Shown: in pieces, positions 5,757-14,236 of the stretch
How the letters are laid out: every line of letters starts with the position of its first letter
Position numbering within the stretch: the stretch's first letter is position 1
Assembly (NCBI GenBank): GCA_013373085.1
Contig: JABXIM010000131.1
Span: 1-64,000, forward strand
Direction: 5' to 3'
Length of the DNA stretch: 64,000 bases
Origin: Oceanospirillaceae bacterium
Lineage (GTDB): Bacteria; Pseudomonadota; Gammaproteobacteria; Pseudomonadales; Balneatricaceae
Translations under genes and position numbers: made by a program
The notes under the pieces: generated by a model
What the model saw: the letters and a program-made list of their open reading frames with translations, nothing else
Told to the model about the DNA's origin: nothing
The model's database searches: none

Positions 5757-8381
5757 TCAGGCTCTCGCCGATTTCCGAACTGCACCGCCCTCGTGCTGGC
5801 GACGGCGCCGCTGCATCATGACCACCGGCACCAGCAGCAACAGCGCGGGAATAAAGATCAATTCCTTGGGTGGCTGAGACTGTGGGACCTCCACATCCAT
5901 GATCACCTGATCGAACATCAGCCCGGCACGTTCGGCTGCACTGTCAAACGTCACCATATCCACCAGCGCCTTACCGTTATCGTCGAGCAGCTCGACACCG
6001 GCATCGACCAGCCGCTCGCGGGTGTTTTCACCTTCACCAAGGGTCAGCAGCGTGACGAAATCGCGCGGATTGCCAATCTCGTCTTCGCCGGCAATATGCA
6101 GACGGACCTGGGCACCGGCCGGGATATCGACGCTCCCCTCGATCAATGCCTGACCGTCAAGGCTTTGGAACGGCTGAACGATCAGGTCCATCCAGAATCC
6201 CGGCCGGAACAGTGAAAAGGCAATCACCAGCAACAGCAGGGTTTCATGAATACGGTTGCGTGCCAGGAAATACCCCTGAGTCGCGGCCGTGAACAGCAGA
6301 ATGCCGATCGTTGATATCACGAATACCGCTATGCCGTGCCACCAGTCGACATTGATCAGCAGCAGGTCGGTATTGAAGATGAACAGGAACGGCAGAATGG
6401 CCGTCCGAAGACTGTAAAAGAAGGCGACGAAGCCGGTTCGGATCGGGTCTCCGCCCGAAACCGCAGCGGCGGCGAAGGACGCCAGCCCGACCGGCGGCGT
6501 CACGTCCGCCATGATGCCGAAGTAAAACACGAACAGGTGCACGGCGATCAGCGGTACGATCAGACCCGACTCCTGGCCCAGGGTGACGATCACCGGTGCC
6601 AGCAGGGACGATACGACAATGTAGTTGGCCGTGGTCGGCAAGCCCATTCCGAGGATCAGGCTCAGCACCGCGGTCAGCACCAGCATCAGCAGCAGGTTAC
6701 CGAACGAGAGCACCTCGACCAGGTCGGCGAGCACGGAGCCAACGCCGGTCTGGGACACGGCACCGACAATGATACCGGCAGTGGCCGTGGCGATACCGAT
6801 ACCGATCATGTTGCGGGCACCGGCGATGAGGCCGTCCAACAGCTCATCGAATCCCAGTTTGACCTCGGCGCCAAAGCTGCCTTGCTGGCGAAACAGTGCA
6901 AACAGCGGACGCTGGGTCAGCAGAATCACGACCATCAGCACCGTTGCCCAGAAAGCCGAAAGCCCGGGAGAGAGACGCTCTACCATCAGGCACCAGACCA
7001 GCACCACCACCGGCAGGATGTAGTGCAGACCGGACTTAACCGTCGGCCCCGTCTCAGGCAGCTCGACGACCTCCGAATTCGGATCGTCCAGCTCGAGCTC
7101 CGGGTATCGCGAGGCAAACCAGATCAACGCCACGTAAACAACGAAGAGCAATACCCCGATAACCGGGCTGGCAGCGGCACCGAGCGCCGGCTTGAGCCAG
7201 CCGATACCGTAATAGACCGCAAACGCCACCGCAGCCGTCGCCACAAAGCCAAACAGGGCGCCAGTCAGGCGCGCAAGCCAGGGCTTGACGACTCCACGGC
7301 GGGGCAGTCCCTGCATGCCCTGTTTCATCGCTTCAAGATGAACAATGTAGACCAGCGCGATGTACGAGATGAGCGCTGGCAGGAAGGCATGGGTGATGAC
7401 CTCTACGTACGACAGGCCGACATACTCCACCATCAGGAAGGCGGCGGCCCCCATGACCGGCGGCATGATCTGGCCATTGACCGACGAGGCGACTTCCACG
7501 GCACCGGCCTTTTCGGCGCTGAAGCCGACCCTTTTCATCATCGGAACCGTGAAGGTACCCGTCGTTACCACGTTGGCGATCGACGACCCTGAGATAAGGC
7601 CGGTCATACCGGACGACACCACGGCGGCCTTGGCCGGTCCGCCCCGCATGTGGCCGAGCAGCGAGAACGCTACCTTGATGAAGTAATTACCGGCACCGGC
7701 CTTGTCGAGCAAAGCGCCGAAGAGCACGAAAAGAAATACGAAACTGGTGGAAACCCCCAGCGCGATACCGAAGACCCCTTCCGTGGTAATCCACTGGTGA
7801 TTGACCACCTGGGCCAGCCCCGCACCCTTGTGGGCAATGATTTCGGGCATATAGGGGCCGGCAAAGGTATAAATCAGGAATACCAGCGCGACGATCACCA
7901 GCGGCGGCCCCAGTGCCCGGCGGGTTGCCTCGAGCAACAGCACCGCACCGATACTGGCGACAACGAGGTCCTGCGTGATCGGCGCCCCGGGCCGACCGGA
8001 AATCGATTCGTAGAATATAAACAGGTAGGCGGCCGAAAAGGCGCCCAGCACGGCCAGAACGAGATCGAACGCAGGCACGCGATCCCGCGGCGAGCCACCA
8101 AAAGCCGGATAAGCCATAAACGACAGGAAAACAGCGAACGCGAGGTGTATCGAGCGCGCCTCGGTATCGTTAAAGACGCCAAAGCTACCCACCAGCGGCC
8201 AGTCATAAAACGGCAGTGGCGATGCAATCCAGAGCTGGAACAGCGACCAGCACAGCGCAGTGCCAAGCAGCAGTATTTTCTGAAATCCGGAAGGATTGCG
8301 CGCACCGCTGTCGGTGGAATCGACGAGATCCTGCAGTTCCGCGTCGTTAAAGGTTTTACTGTCTTTTACTGGGTCACTCAT
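5757..8381 (-). CDS. TRAP transporter fused permease (4TM/12TM, TAXI type) with C-terminal DUF3394
   Basis: An 874-residue inner-membrane protein joining the small (DctQ-like) and large (DctM-like) TRAP permease subunits, as is normal for TAXI-type systems. The first ~30 residues are polar, then about 16 hydrophobic segments follow. Large-subunit signatures include GLISGSSIANVVTTGTF, the gating-loop-like PPVMGAAAFLM, and LGMGLPTTANYIV. After the last central membrane spans there is a ~100-residue soluble segment (SVDIPAGAQVRL to MDVEVPQSQPPK) and a final helix with an Arg-rich end, matching DUF3394. It uses a cation gradient to take up a carboxylate-type solute delivered by the TAXI protein encoded 147 bp upstream. 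GGAGGT precedes the ATG. Substrate unknown. Confidence 0.95.
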   Translation of the reverse strand: MSDPVKDSKTFNDAELQDLVDSTDSGARNPSGFQKILLLGTALCWSLFQLWIASPLPFYDWPLVGSFGVFNDTEARSIHLAFAVFLSFMAYPAFGGSPRDRVPAFDLVLAVLGAFSAAYLFIFYESISGRPGAPITQDLVVASIGAVLLLEATRRALGPPLVIVALVFLIYTFAGPYMPEIIAHKGAGLAQVVNHQWITTEGVFGIALGVSTSFVFLFVLFGALLDKAGAGNYFIKVAFSLLGHMRGGPAKAAVVSSGMTGLISGSSIANVVTTGTFTVPMMKRVGFSAEKAGAVEVASSVNGQIMPPVMGAAAFLMVEYVGLSYVEVITHAFLPALISYIALVYIVHLEAMKQGMQGLPRRGVVKPWLARLTGALFGFVATAAVAFAVYYGIGWLKPALGAAASPVIGVLLFVVYVALIWFASRYPELELDDPNSEVVELPETGPTVKSGLHYILPVVVLVWCLMVERLSPGLSAFWATVLMVVILLTQRPLFALFRQQGSFGAEVKLGFDELLDGLIAGARNMIGIGIATATAGIIVGAVSQTGVGSVLADLVEVLSFGNLLLMLVLTAVLSLILGMGLPTTANYIVVSSLLAPVIVTLGQESGLIVPLIAVHLFVFYFGIMADVTPPVGLASFAAAAVSGGDPIRTGFVAFFYSLRTAILPFLFIFNTDLLLINVDWWHGIAVFVISTIGILLFTAATQGYFLARNRIHETLLLLVIAFSLFRPGFWMDLIVQPFQSLDGQALIEGSVDIPAGAQVRLHIAGEDEIGNPRDFVTLLTLGEGENTRERLVDAGVELLDDNGKALVDMVTFDSAAERAGLMFDQVIMDVEVPQSQPPKELIFIPALLLLVPVVMMQRRRRQHEGGAVRKSARA

Positions 8382-8528
8382 GGGACCTCCGATGATCTGG
8401 CTGCGCCCCGCTGATACATCAGACCGTCAATGGCAGCGACGGCCGGGACCGCCGGGGCGATCCGTCCTGGCATTTAGAGGTGACCGAGGACCTGCGCAGC
8501 CGCCAGGCCCACGATCCTTGGAGCTGGA

Positions 8529-9515
8529 TTACATCCAGCCCTTTTCCTTGTAGTAGCGAACCGCGCCCTCGTGCAGCGGAGCCGATAGGTTGTTCTTGAT
8601 CATCAGCGCCGGGTCCAGGTTCTCGAACGCCGGGTGCAGCTTCTTGAAGCGGTCGAAGTTGTCGAATACCGCCTTGACGATCTGGTAGATGACCTCGGGA
8701 TCTGTGTTGGTGGAGGACACGAAAGTCGCACCGACACCAAACGTCGGTGTATCGCTGTCAGTGCCTTTGTACATGCCGCCTGGAATGATGGCCTTGGCGT
8801 AGTAGGCGTTTTCAGACACCAGGGTGTCGACTTCAGGCCCTTCCACCGGTACCAGGATGGCGTCACAGGACGTGGTGGCTTCCTTGATCGAGCCGTTGGG
8901 GTGACCGGCAGTGAAGATGATGGCATCCACCTTGTTATCGCACAGCGCCTGGGACTGCTCGGAGGACTTGAGTTCGGATGCCAGCTTGAAATCATCCATG
9001 GTCCAGCCCTTGCGCTCCATCAGAACTTCCATGGTGCCACGCTGACCGGACCCAGGGTTGCCGACGTTGACCCGCTTGCCCTTGAGATCGTCGAATACCT
9101 TGATGCCGGAGTCCGTCCTCGCGACCACGGTGAATGGCTCGGGATGAACGGAGAACACCGCGCGCAGGTCAGGGTTCGGCCCCTGCTCGGCGAACTGGTC
9201 GGTGCCGTTGTAGGCATGATACTGCCAGTCCGACTGCGCGACGCCCATATCCTGGTCGCCTGCGCGAATGGCATTCAGGTTGGCCACGGAACCACCGGTG
9301 GAAGGCGCGGTGCACTTGATACCGTGCTCTTCGGTACCGCGATTCACCAGACGACAAATCGACTGACCGACAACATAATACACACCGGTCTGACCACCGG
9401 TGCCGATGGTAACGTAGGTCTGCTCGGCGGCAGATACGGTCTGGCCGGCCGATGCCAGCATGACCCCTGCACTTAGAATGGAAGCTTTAACCGCTTGCTT
9501 GAAATTCATCATCAT
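8529..9515 (-). CDS. TAXI-family TRAP transporter solute-binding protein
   Basis: A 328-residue periplasmic binding protein. A Sec signal peptide covers residues 1-29 (positive start, hydrophobic core ASILSAGVMLASAG, cleavage near VSA-AEQ). The mature protein starts with the TAXI hallmark YVTIGTGGQTGVYYVVG and STGGSVANLNAIRAG, in which small loops grip the ligand. Later parts (KRVNVGNPGSGQRGT; FTAGHPNGSIKEA) are typical of the family. It delivers the substrate to the fused permease downstream. TAXI proteins are reported mainly for dicarboxylates or glutamate/glutamine-like ligands, but most are unassigned. Start chosen by AGGAAA six bases upstream of the first of three ATGs. Confidence 0.95.
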   Translation of the reverse strand: MMMNFKQAVKASILSAGVMLASAGQTVSAAEQTYVTIGTGGQTGVYYVVGQSICRLVNRGTEEHGIKCTAPSTGGSVANLNAIRAGDQDMGVAQSDWQYHAYNGTDQFAEQGPNPDLRAVFSVHPEPFTVVARTDSGIKVFDDLKGKRVNVGNPGSGQRGTMEVLMERKGWTMDDFKLASELKSSEQSQALCDNKVDAIIFTAGHPNGSIKEATTSCDAILVPVEGPEVDTLVSENAYYAKAIIPGGMYKGTDSDTPTFGVGATFVSSTNTDPEVIYQIVKAVFDNFDRFKKLHPAFENLDPALMIKNNLSAPLHEGAVRYYKEKGWM

Positions 9516-9947
9516 CGTATTTCCTTTTCTTATGCGTCAGTTACCGGCTTCAGCCTGAAGCCGACCGGAAAAGAGCGTCGGCACTGACCCCATGATGGAG
9601 TCCGTACAGGATGCAGGCAGCGAAGAGCCGAAAAATCCCCGCTCACTAAGAAACCTGTTCGAGACAAAAGACTTAACGGGACGTTAGCGTGCCACAACAT
9701 CGCCTTTCGCGGCAACATGATCGCCCCCTGATGCTCATTTAAGGACGAATGCTTGAATACAGCATAGGCATGGAATTCGCAGAGGGTAAAATTGAAGATG
9801 CTTTTCACTCGGGGCCGGCCAATGCGGAAACAGGCAATGGAGTCTTTACCAGGCACATCGAGGGCACCACGATGAGCAGGGAGGGTGGTACTCACGAGAA
9901 TAGGGTTTCGGGACTGACGACGAACAGCGAAGCCCCCCAGCGACAAC
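9516..9947. other. 432-bp intergenic region upstream of the TAXI gene
   Basis: No convincing gene is present; short frames here lack ribosome sites and family features. It must hold the promoter of the TAXI-TRAP-UspA operon, but I see no strong sigma-70 or sigma-54 promoter and no copy of the GCAAATATATTTGC operator. One perfect hairpin, GGCTTCA-GCC-TGAAGCC (9546-9562), lies about 30 bp before the TAXI start in the expected 5' leader. Confidence 0.6.
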
Positions 9948-10955
9948 TCAGGCAGCGACGCCGGATTCGGCTCGCTTGAGCAGTTGCAGGGTGCTCTCGA
10001 CCCGGCTGCCGCGATCACCGCGAATCCAGAGCTCGGACAGGAGCTCGCCAAAGCGATCGATCCAGTTCTGCGGCAACGCCGCTTCAGCAGCCGGCAGCAG
10101 CCATTCGCCGTGGCAGAGCAGCGAAAACTGTTCGGGCTCGAGACGATCTGTATCGAACAGGATCCGTGCCACGGCCCGCAACTGCGCCGCTGTCGCGTAG
10201 CGAGCACTGAAACCAAGCGCCCGAAAGGCGTGACTCAGCGCGCCGCTAGCGGAGCGCAGCCGCGGCGCCCCCCCTGCAAGCAACAGTGGACTGAGCCCCT
10301 TGGCCGCCAACTGATGTTGCTCCAAAGCATTGATGCCTTCCAGGTTCCAGGCTTGTCCGAACAGCAGGTTGAGGTACGCATGCAGGTCACCGCTTTCCGC
10401 GGCGGCGGCTCTCGTCTGACCACAGGTCCGCGCAATTTTGCGGGCACTGGACGCCAGCGCCCAGGTACGCGCAGGCCGACAGATCGCCTCCAGCCGGTCA
10501 CGCGATGCCGCGAGCCGCTCGTACATCTGCGCCTCGGCGAGCCAGAGCTGCCCAAGGAAAAGGTCGCAACGTTCAAAACGGCGCCAGTCGAGCTGCACCC
10601 CTCCGACCGGAAAACGGATTTCGATCAGGCCGGCGATGTCCAGCGCCTCCAGTTCGCACACCAGATCCTGAGCCGCCACCGTGAATTCACGCCAGGCCGG
10701 CTGCATCTGGGCAAGTACGGCCTCGGGCTCCGCAACTGCCGCGGCATAGTCATCGACCGGCCAGCGGTCGAGCAATGCCTGCTCCAGCAGCGAATCGCCG
10801 CGCTCGTCGTTCTCCTGCGCCAGTTCTTCGATCAGGTCCTGTGGAATGCCGGCATGCTGCAGCATCTGCCCGAAACCACGGTCCAGGCCGGTAGCGGCTT
10901 CGACGGCAGGTGGCGATGCAGTGTCATTTGCGAGGCGACGCCGTTCAGTGTGCAT
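9948..10955 (-). CDS. Hypothetical protein, all-helical, unrecognised
   Basis: A 335-residue soluble protein with no signal peptide, membrane segment or motif I recognise. It is rich in Ala, Leu, Glu and Arg and looks entirely alpha-helical. Blocks that may be conserved are a Trp-rich stretch around residues 120-145 (VQLDWRRFERCDLFLGQLWLAEAQMYERL) given here only as landmarks, AYLNLLFGQAWNLEGINALEQHQLAAKGLSP near the middle, and LLCHGEWLLPAAEAALPQNWIDRFGELLSELW near the end. It follows the dehalogenase-like gene on the same strand after 51 bp, so they may be co-transcribed. Codon use looks native, and the frame is intact over 1 kb with strong third-position GC, so it is a real gene. Function unknown. 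Confidence 0.7.
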   Translation of the reverse strand: MHTERRRLANDTASPPAVEAATGLDRGFGQMLQHAGIPQDLIEELAQENDERGDSLLEQALLDRWPVDDYAAAVAEPEAVLAQMQPAWREFTVAAQDLVCELEALDIAGLIEIRFPVGGVQLDWRRFERCDLFLGQLWLAEAQMYERLAASRDRLEAICRPARTWALASSARKIARTCGQTRAAAAESGDLHAYLNLLFGQAWNLEGINALEQHQLAAKGLSPLLLAGGAPRLRSASGALSHAFRALGFSARYATAAQLRAVARILFDTDRLEPEQFSLLCHGEWLLPAAEAALPQNWIDRFGELLSELWIRGDRGSRVESTLQLLKRAESGVAA

Positions 10956-11006
10956 GATCGCCTGCCGGGAGCCGAATATAAGGCGCCGATAAGGGAATCA
11001 GATTGA

Positions 11007-11678
11007 TCAAGATATTGCCTCCATGCTGTTTGCCAGTTGAGCCAGGTCCATTACCTCCATGTCAGGAGGCCCGCCCCAGGGATCGAACCTGCTCCCGCTG
11101 CGATTGACCCAGGCGGTATTGAGGCCCGCATTCCTTGCACCGATCAGATCCCAGGCATTGCCTGAAACCAGCCAGCAATCGGCATGACGCGCCCCTGAGC
11201 GCCTGACGAGGTAATTATAGACGGCCGGGTCGGGTTTGAACGTTTTGATGGCATCGACACTGACTAGGTCATCGAACAGCGGCAGCAAACCGGCCTGACC
11301 GAGAACGGCCTGCAGGCTGTCATGAGTGCCATTGGAAAACGCCAGGCAGCGTATGCCGCGGTCGCGAAGCTGCTCCAGCCCCCCGGCGGCGTCTGGAAAC
11401 GCCGGCAGCGCCCGGTACTGTTCCAGCAGCCCCCGTATACCGGCTTCGTCGAGCCCAATCTCGAACTGCTCGAGTGCAAACTGCAGCGCATCCCGGGTAC
11501 AGACGTCGAAATCGGCGTAGTCACGCATCAGCCCACGACGAAAAGCGAACTCGAGCTGCTTGTTTCGCCACAGCTGCGACAGTGCATCTGCGCGGCCCCC
11601 GGCGATCGCCTGCAACTGCGTCGCCATGCGCAGTGGATCGACCAGCGTGCCATAGACATCGAATGCGAGCGTCTTCAT
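11007..11678 (-). CDS. Haloacid dehalogenase type II (HAD superfamily hydrolase)
   Basis: A 223-residue cytoplasmic HAD hydrolase. Motif I is LAFDVYGTLVDP with nucleophile Asp7; motif II is FSNGTHDSLQ; motif III is FKPDPAVYNYLVRR; and motif IV is VSGNAWDLIGARNAGL, where the Asn and Asp sit as in L-2-haloacid dehalogenases. The sequence around motif I (DVYGTLVDP) is the class II dehalogenase version. The enzyme would replace halide at C2 of short 2-haloacids with hydroxide by inversion, though many relatives act on other small acids. Start at 11678 is chosen because GGAGGGAAG directly precedes it; the frame continues upstream to 11729 without a ribosome site. Confidence 0.88.
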   Translation of the reverse strand: MKTLAFDVYGTLVDPLRMATQLQAIAGGRADALSQLWRNKQLEFAFRRGLMRDYADFDVCTRDALQFALEQFEIGLDEAGIRGLLEQYRALPAFPDAAGGLEQLRDRGIRCLAFSNGTHDSLQAVLGQAGLLPLFDDLVSVDAIKTFKPDPAVYNYLVRRSGARHADCWLVSGNAWDLIGARNAGLNTAWVNRSGSRFDPWGGPPDMEVMDLAQLANSMEAIS

Positions 11679-12036
11679 CTTCCCTCCGCAGCAGGTTGGG
11701 TGGAGGTCGGAACGACCGTCACCCAACACCTGCGTCAGCCTGGTACCGAGGCCTGGACTGAGGTAACCACCCCATTCGAGCCAGCCGACGCCAATCGATC
11801 CTTACGGCTGATCGATTTGACGGGTTCCCTTAAAATCGCTCCTGCAAATTAAGGATTCCCATCATCCATGGCGGTTACGCGATGCCCAAGCCGCTCAGGT
11901 ACTGTTAAACCCTTGCCAGAGCATCGCTACACCCATCCTCCCAGTTACCACTTACCCATTCACGAGACTATATCGCCTAACCGTCTCCAATAACAGACAA
12001 GTTCACAGTCATAATTCCAACTGATACCCTTGCCCG
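11679..12036. other. Divergent intergenic region, dehalogenase-like gene and LysR-type gene
   Basis: This 358-bp gap must hold two divergent promoters. I find no convincing -35/-10 pair and no clear T-N11-A LysR box with dyad symmetry. The right half is AT-richer than the flanks. No credible gene is seen. Confidence 0.4.
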
Positions 12037-12978
12037 ATGGAACTCTCGCGCATCAACCTCAACCTGCTTCCGGCACTCTACCAGCTGCTGCAAAGTCGCA
12101 GCGTCAGTCGCGCGGCCGGCGCCCTGCACGTCAGCCAGCCGGCGATGAGCCGCACCCTGTCGCAGCTGCGCGAGCTGCTCGGGGACCCTCTTTTGGTAAG
12201 GGTCGGCAACGAGATGCAATTGACACCGCGTGCCGAGACACTGGCCGGACAGCTGCCGGCACTGCTGCTGCAGATCGAAAACTTCCTGATACCCGACCAG
12301 TTCGACCCTTCCTTGTACGCCGGGCGGTTCAATATCGCCATTACCGACTACATCTCCGAGCACATACTGCCACCTCTGGTCGCAACCCTCTACCGCACGG
12401 CTCCCGGGCTTCAGCTGCATTTTCATCTCTGGGAGCCGTCGATGATCCGCGACTTGCGGGAAGGACGGCTGGACCTCGCCGCCTGCATTCTCGATGACAT
12501 CTACGACGATATTTATGGGCGCGAGGTTGGCCAGGACGACTACGTCTGTCTGCTGCGCCGGGACCACCCGCTGCTGGCCGCGCCAGCACTCACGCTCGAT
12601 GACTACACCGGCGCCGACCACATCAGTATCAGTGGCGGCGGCGACAAGAACCGCCCCCTCGACAGCGCCCTGGCGGCGCAAGGGCGCCACCGGCGCATCC
12701 ACATCACCGTACCCTTCTTTCACTCGGCGCTCGCCTTCTGCGCCAGCAGCGACTGCCTGCTGACTCTGCCGACCCATATGGCGCAAAACCTGCTGAATCT
12801 GAACGAAGGCCAGGGACTGGAACAGCGATCACTGCCGTTCGCAGTTCCCCGTGTCCAGTACTCGCTGATCTGGCACCAGCGCCAGCAGCACGACGCCGCC
12901 CACCGCTTCCTGCGCCAGCACTTCTACGATGCTCTGCACAGCTCGCCCTTTTCTCGATCGGGTTATAACGAAAACTGA
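12037..12978 (+). CDS. LysR-family transcriptional regulator
   Basis: A 313-residue LysR-type regulator. The winged helix-turn-helix spans residues 5-65 (LPALYQLLQSRSVSRAAGAL, HVSQPAMSRTLSQLRELLGD, PLLVRVG), followed by a linker helix and an effector domain from about 90 to 305. The effector domain begins FNIAITDYISEHILPPLV and resembles the NodD/NahR-type subgroup. Its target is unknown. It is divergent from the haloacid dehalogenase-like gene and upstream of a LysE/RhtB exporter in the same direction with a 319-bp gap; LysR proteins often control a divergent gene or a nearby exporter, so either could be a target. No operator is identified. Confidence 0.92.
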   Translation: MELSRINLNLLPALYQLLQSRSVSRAAGALHVSQPAMSRTLSQLRELLGDPLLVRVGNEMQLTPRAETLAGQLPALLLQIENFLIPDQFDPSLYAGRFNIAITDYISEHILPPLVATLYRTAPGLQLHFHLWEPSMIRDLREGRLDLAACILDDIYDDIYGREVGQDDYVCLLRRDHPLLAAPALTLDDYTGADHISISGGGDKNRPLDSALAAQGRHRRIHITVPFFHSALAFCASSDCLLTLPTHMAQNLLNLNEGQGLEQRSLPFAVPRVQYSLIWHQRQQHDAAHRFLRQHFYDALHSSPFSRSGYNEN

Positions 12979-13297
12979 TAACCTGCATCACTACAGTCAA
13001 TTGGCAGACGTTTTCTTCGACGCCGTAAAATCACGCCATCACAGAATCAGAGGATGGGTGAAGCGGAGCACCGGTATTGAGCATGCGCATCGATCCGGGA
13101 ATGGGAGCATCGCATAACCCGTCATATCGATCGCAGTACAGATCGATTGGCTACAGGCGGCAATGCGCCATCCTGAAACCGCCAATATCGGGTTAGGCAG
13201 CGGTATCACATGAAAGAATCCCGACACAACGCGCCAAAACGCCGCCTCACCCAATCTACGACAGCAACAGATTAAACCCCGAGAACGGAGTGCTCGA
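12979..13297. other. 319-bp intergenic region before the LysE/RhtB gene
   Basis: No gene is supported. The region contains an inverted repeat with perfect 7-bp arms, ATCGATC (13126-13132) and GATCGAT (13141-13147), 8 bp apart, a possible operator. A GAGAACGGAG ribosome site lies just before the next ATG. Confidence 0.45.
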
Positions 13298-13900
13298 ATG
13301 ACCGAATGGCTGCTGTTTGCCGGCATCACATTGCTCGGCGCGATGGTCCCCGGCGCCAACATGGCAATTGTATTGCGCAATACTCTGGGCGGAGGTATCC
13401 GCACGGGTTTCGTCACCGCCGCCGGACTGGCTACGGCCCTGCTGGTGCACGCGTCGCTGTCGCTGGTCGGCATCGCCACACTGATCAGCCAGTCTCCGGC
13501 CCTGTTCGGCGCCATCCGCTGGCTCGGCAGCGCCTACCTGCTGTACATGGGTGTGGTCTATCTGCTCAGCAGCCGCAAAACCGGCCCGTCCGACACAACA
13601 GCTGCCGCCGGAAGCCGCCACGCTTTCGCCGAAGGACTGCTGATCAGCCTGTTCAACCCCAAGGTGCTGTTGTTTTTCCTGGCGATGTTCTCTCAGGTGC
13701 TGGAACAGCACCTGGGCTGGGCGGAACTGGCGCTTTACGGTCTGACACCGGTCACCATCGAGCTTGCCTGGCTGAGCCTGGTGGTGCTGGTGCTGACGCG
13801 TCCTGCCGTGCAGGACTGGCTGGCCCGGATGCGCCGCCGCATCGAAGGCGCGGTGGGCGTGACGTTGATGGCGCTCGGCATCAAGGTGGGACTTGGGTAA
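13298..13900 (+). CDS. LysE/RhtB-family amino-acid exporter
   Basis: A 200-residue inner-membrane protein with six predicted hydrophobic spans. It starts MTEWLLFAGITLLGAMVPGANMAIVLRNTLGGGIRTGF, the usual family opening in which P-G-x-N/P follows the first span; later come ALFGAIRWLGSAYLLYMG and GLLISLFNPKVLLFFLAMFSQ (the N-P-K motif). Relatives export lysine, homoserine, threonine or other amino acids and metabolites by proton antiport. The substrate is not predictable here. A good GGAG site precedes the ATG. The upstream LysR-type gene could be its regulator. Confidence 0.92.
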   Translation: MTEWLLFAGITLLGAMVPGANMAIVLRNTLGGGIRTGFVTAAGLATALLVHASLSLVGIATLISQSPALFGAIRWLGSAYLLYMGVVYLLSSRKTGPSDTTAAAGSRHAFAEGLLISLFNPKVLLFFLAMFSQVLEQHLGWAELALYGLTPVTIELAWLSLVVLVLTRPAVQDWLARMRRRIEGAVGVTLMALGIKVGLG

Positions 13901-13947
13901 GGTTCGCCCGGAAGGCCGGGTTCCTGCACCGAAACCGGCCATTTCAC

Positions 13948-13974
13948 GGTGGAATTGGCTACGCTCATTCCACC
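13948..13974. repeat. Small extragenic stem-loop repeat
   Basis: Perfect 8-bp arms GGTGGAAT and ATTCCACC enclose 11 bases, followed by CTACGG. This form (GTAGGGTGGAAT...ATTCCACC) resembles short palindromic repeats scattered in intergenic DNA of many gammaproteobacteria. It lies just past the exporter and could also slow transcription. Confidence 0.5.
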
Positions 13975-13996
13975 CTACGGGCTTCGGTAAACACCC

Positions 13997-14066
13997 GTGG
14001 GAGCAACGCCCTCGTTGCGAATGGCACCCGATTGACGACAATTCGCTGCGAGGCGCAGCTCCTACG
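13997..14066. repeat. REP-like inverted pair (BIME-type)
   Basis: Two similar 26-bp elements face each other: one starts GTGGGAGCAACGCC (13997) and the other, on the opposite strand, starts GTAGGAGCTGCGCC (ending at 14066). Both end GCGAAT and are internally palindromic. This matches the GTAGGAGC...GCGAAT class of repetitive extragenic palindromes common in pseudomonads and relatives. Confidence 0.7.
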
Positions 14067-14089
14067 CCGAATCCCAGACGGCGTCGCAG

Positions 14090-14222
14090 CTAACCGCCGG
14101 ACGCGGCGGCCAGCCGCCGCGCTTCCCGCTCACTGAGCTTCTGCAGCACCCGCGAGACAGCGACGAAACCGAAACTGGCGGTCACGCATACACCGGCCTC
14201 GAAAATCGAACCGAATCCGCCA
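14090..14222 (-). pseudogene. Partial tandem copy of the tcdA 3' end
   Basis: Bases 14108-14191 match 14255-14338 in tcdA at 81 of 84 positions, 147 bp apart and in the same orientation. Translated on the minus strand the copy gives GVCVTASFGFVAVSRVLQKL and then EREARRLAAASGG with its own TAG at 14090-14092, the tcdA C-terminus with one change. Upstream of the match the frame reads GGFGSIFEA instead of the GGFGAS of the intact gene, so the copy is not simply an exact duplication. It has no start and is not expressed as a protein on its own. Confidence 0.85.
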
Positions 14223-14236
14223 CGCCCGCGGGTATG

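Noticed and set aside
6336-7592. Plus-strand open frame opposite the TRAP permease
   Set aside because: Arg/Gln/His/Asp-rich translation typical of the antisense of a membrane protein.
9530-10216. Minus-strand frame overlapping the 335-residue gene and the TAXI upstream region
   Set aside because: Overlaps a better frame, Ser/Cys/Arg-rich, no ribosome site; the short plus-strand frame at 9749-9979 is rejected for the same reasons.
12979-13297. Small open frames before the LysE/RhtB gene
   Set aside because: No ribosome site, no conserved look, and they cross likely regulatory DNA.
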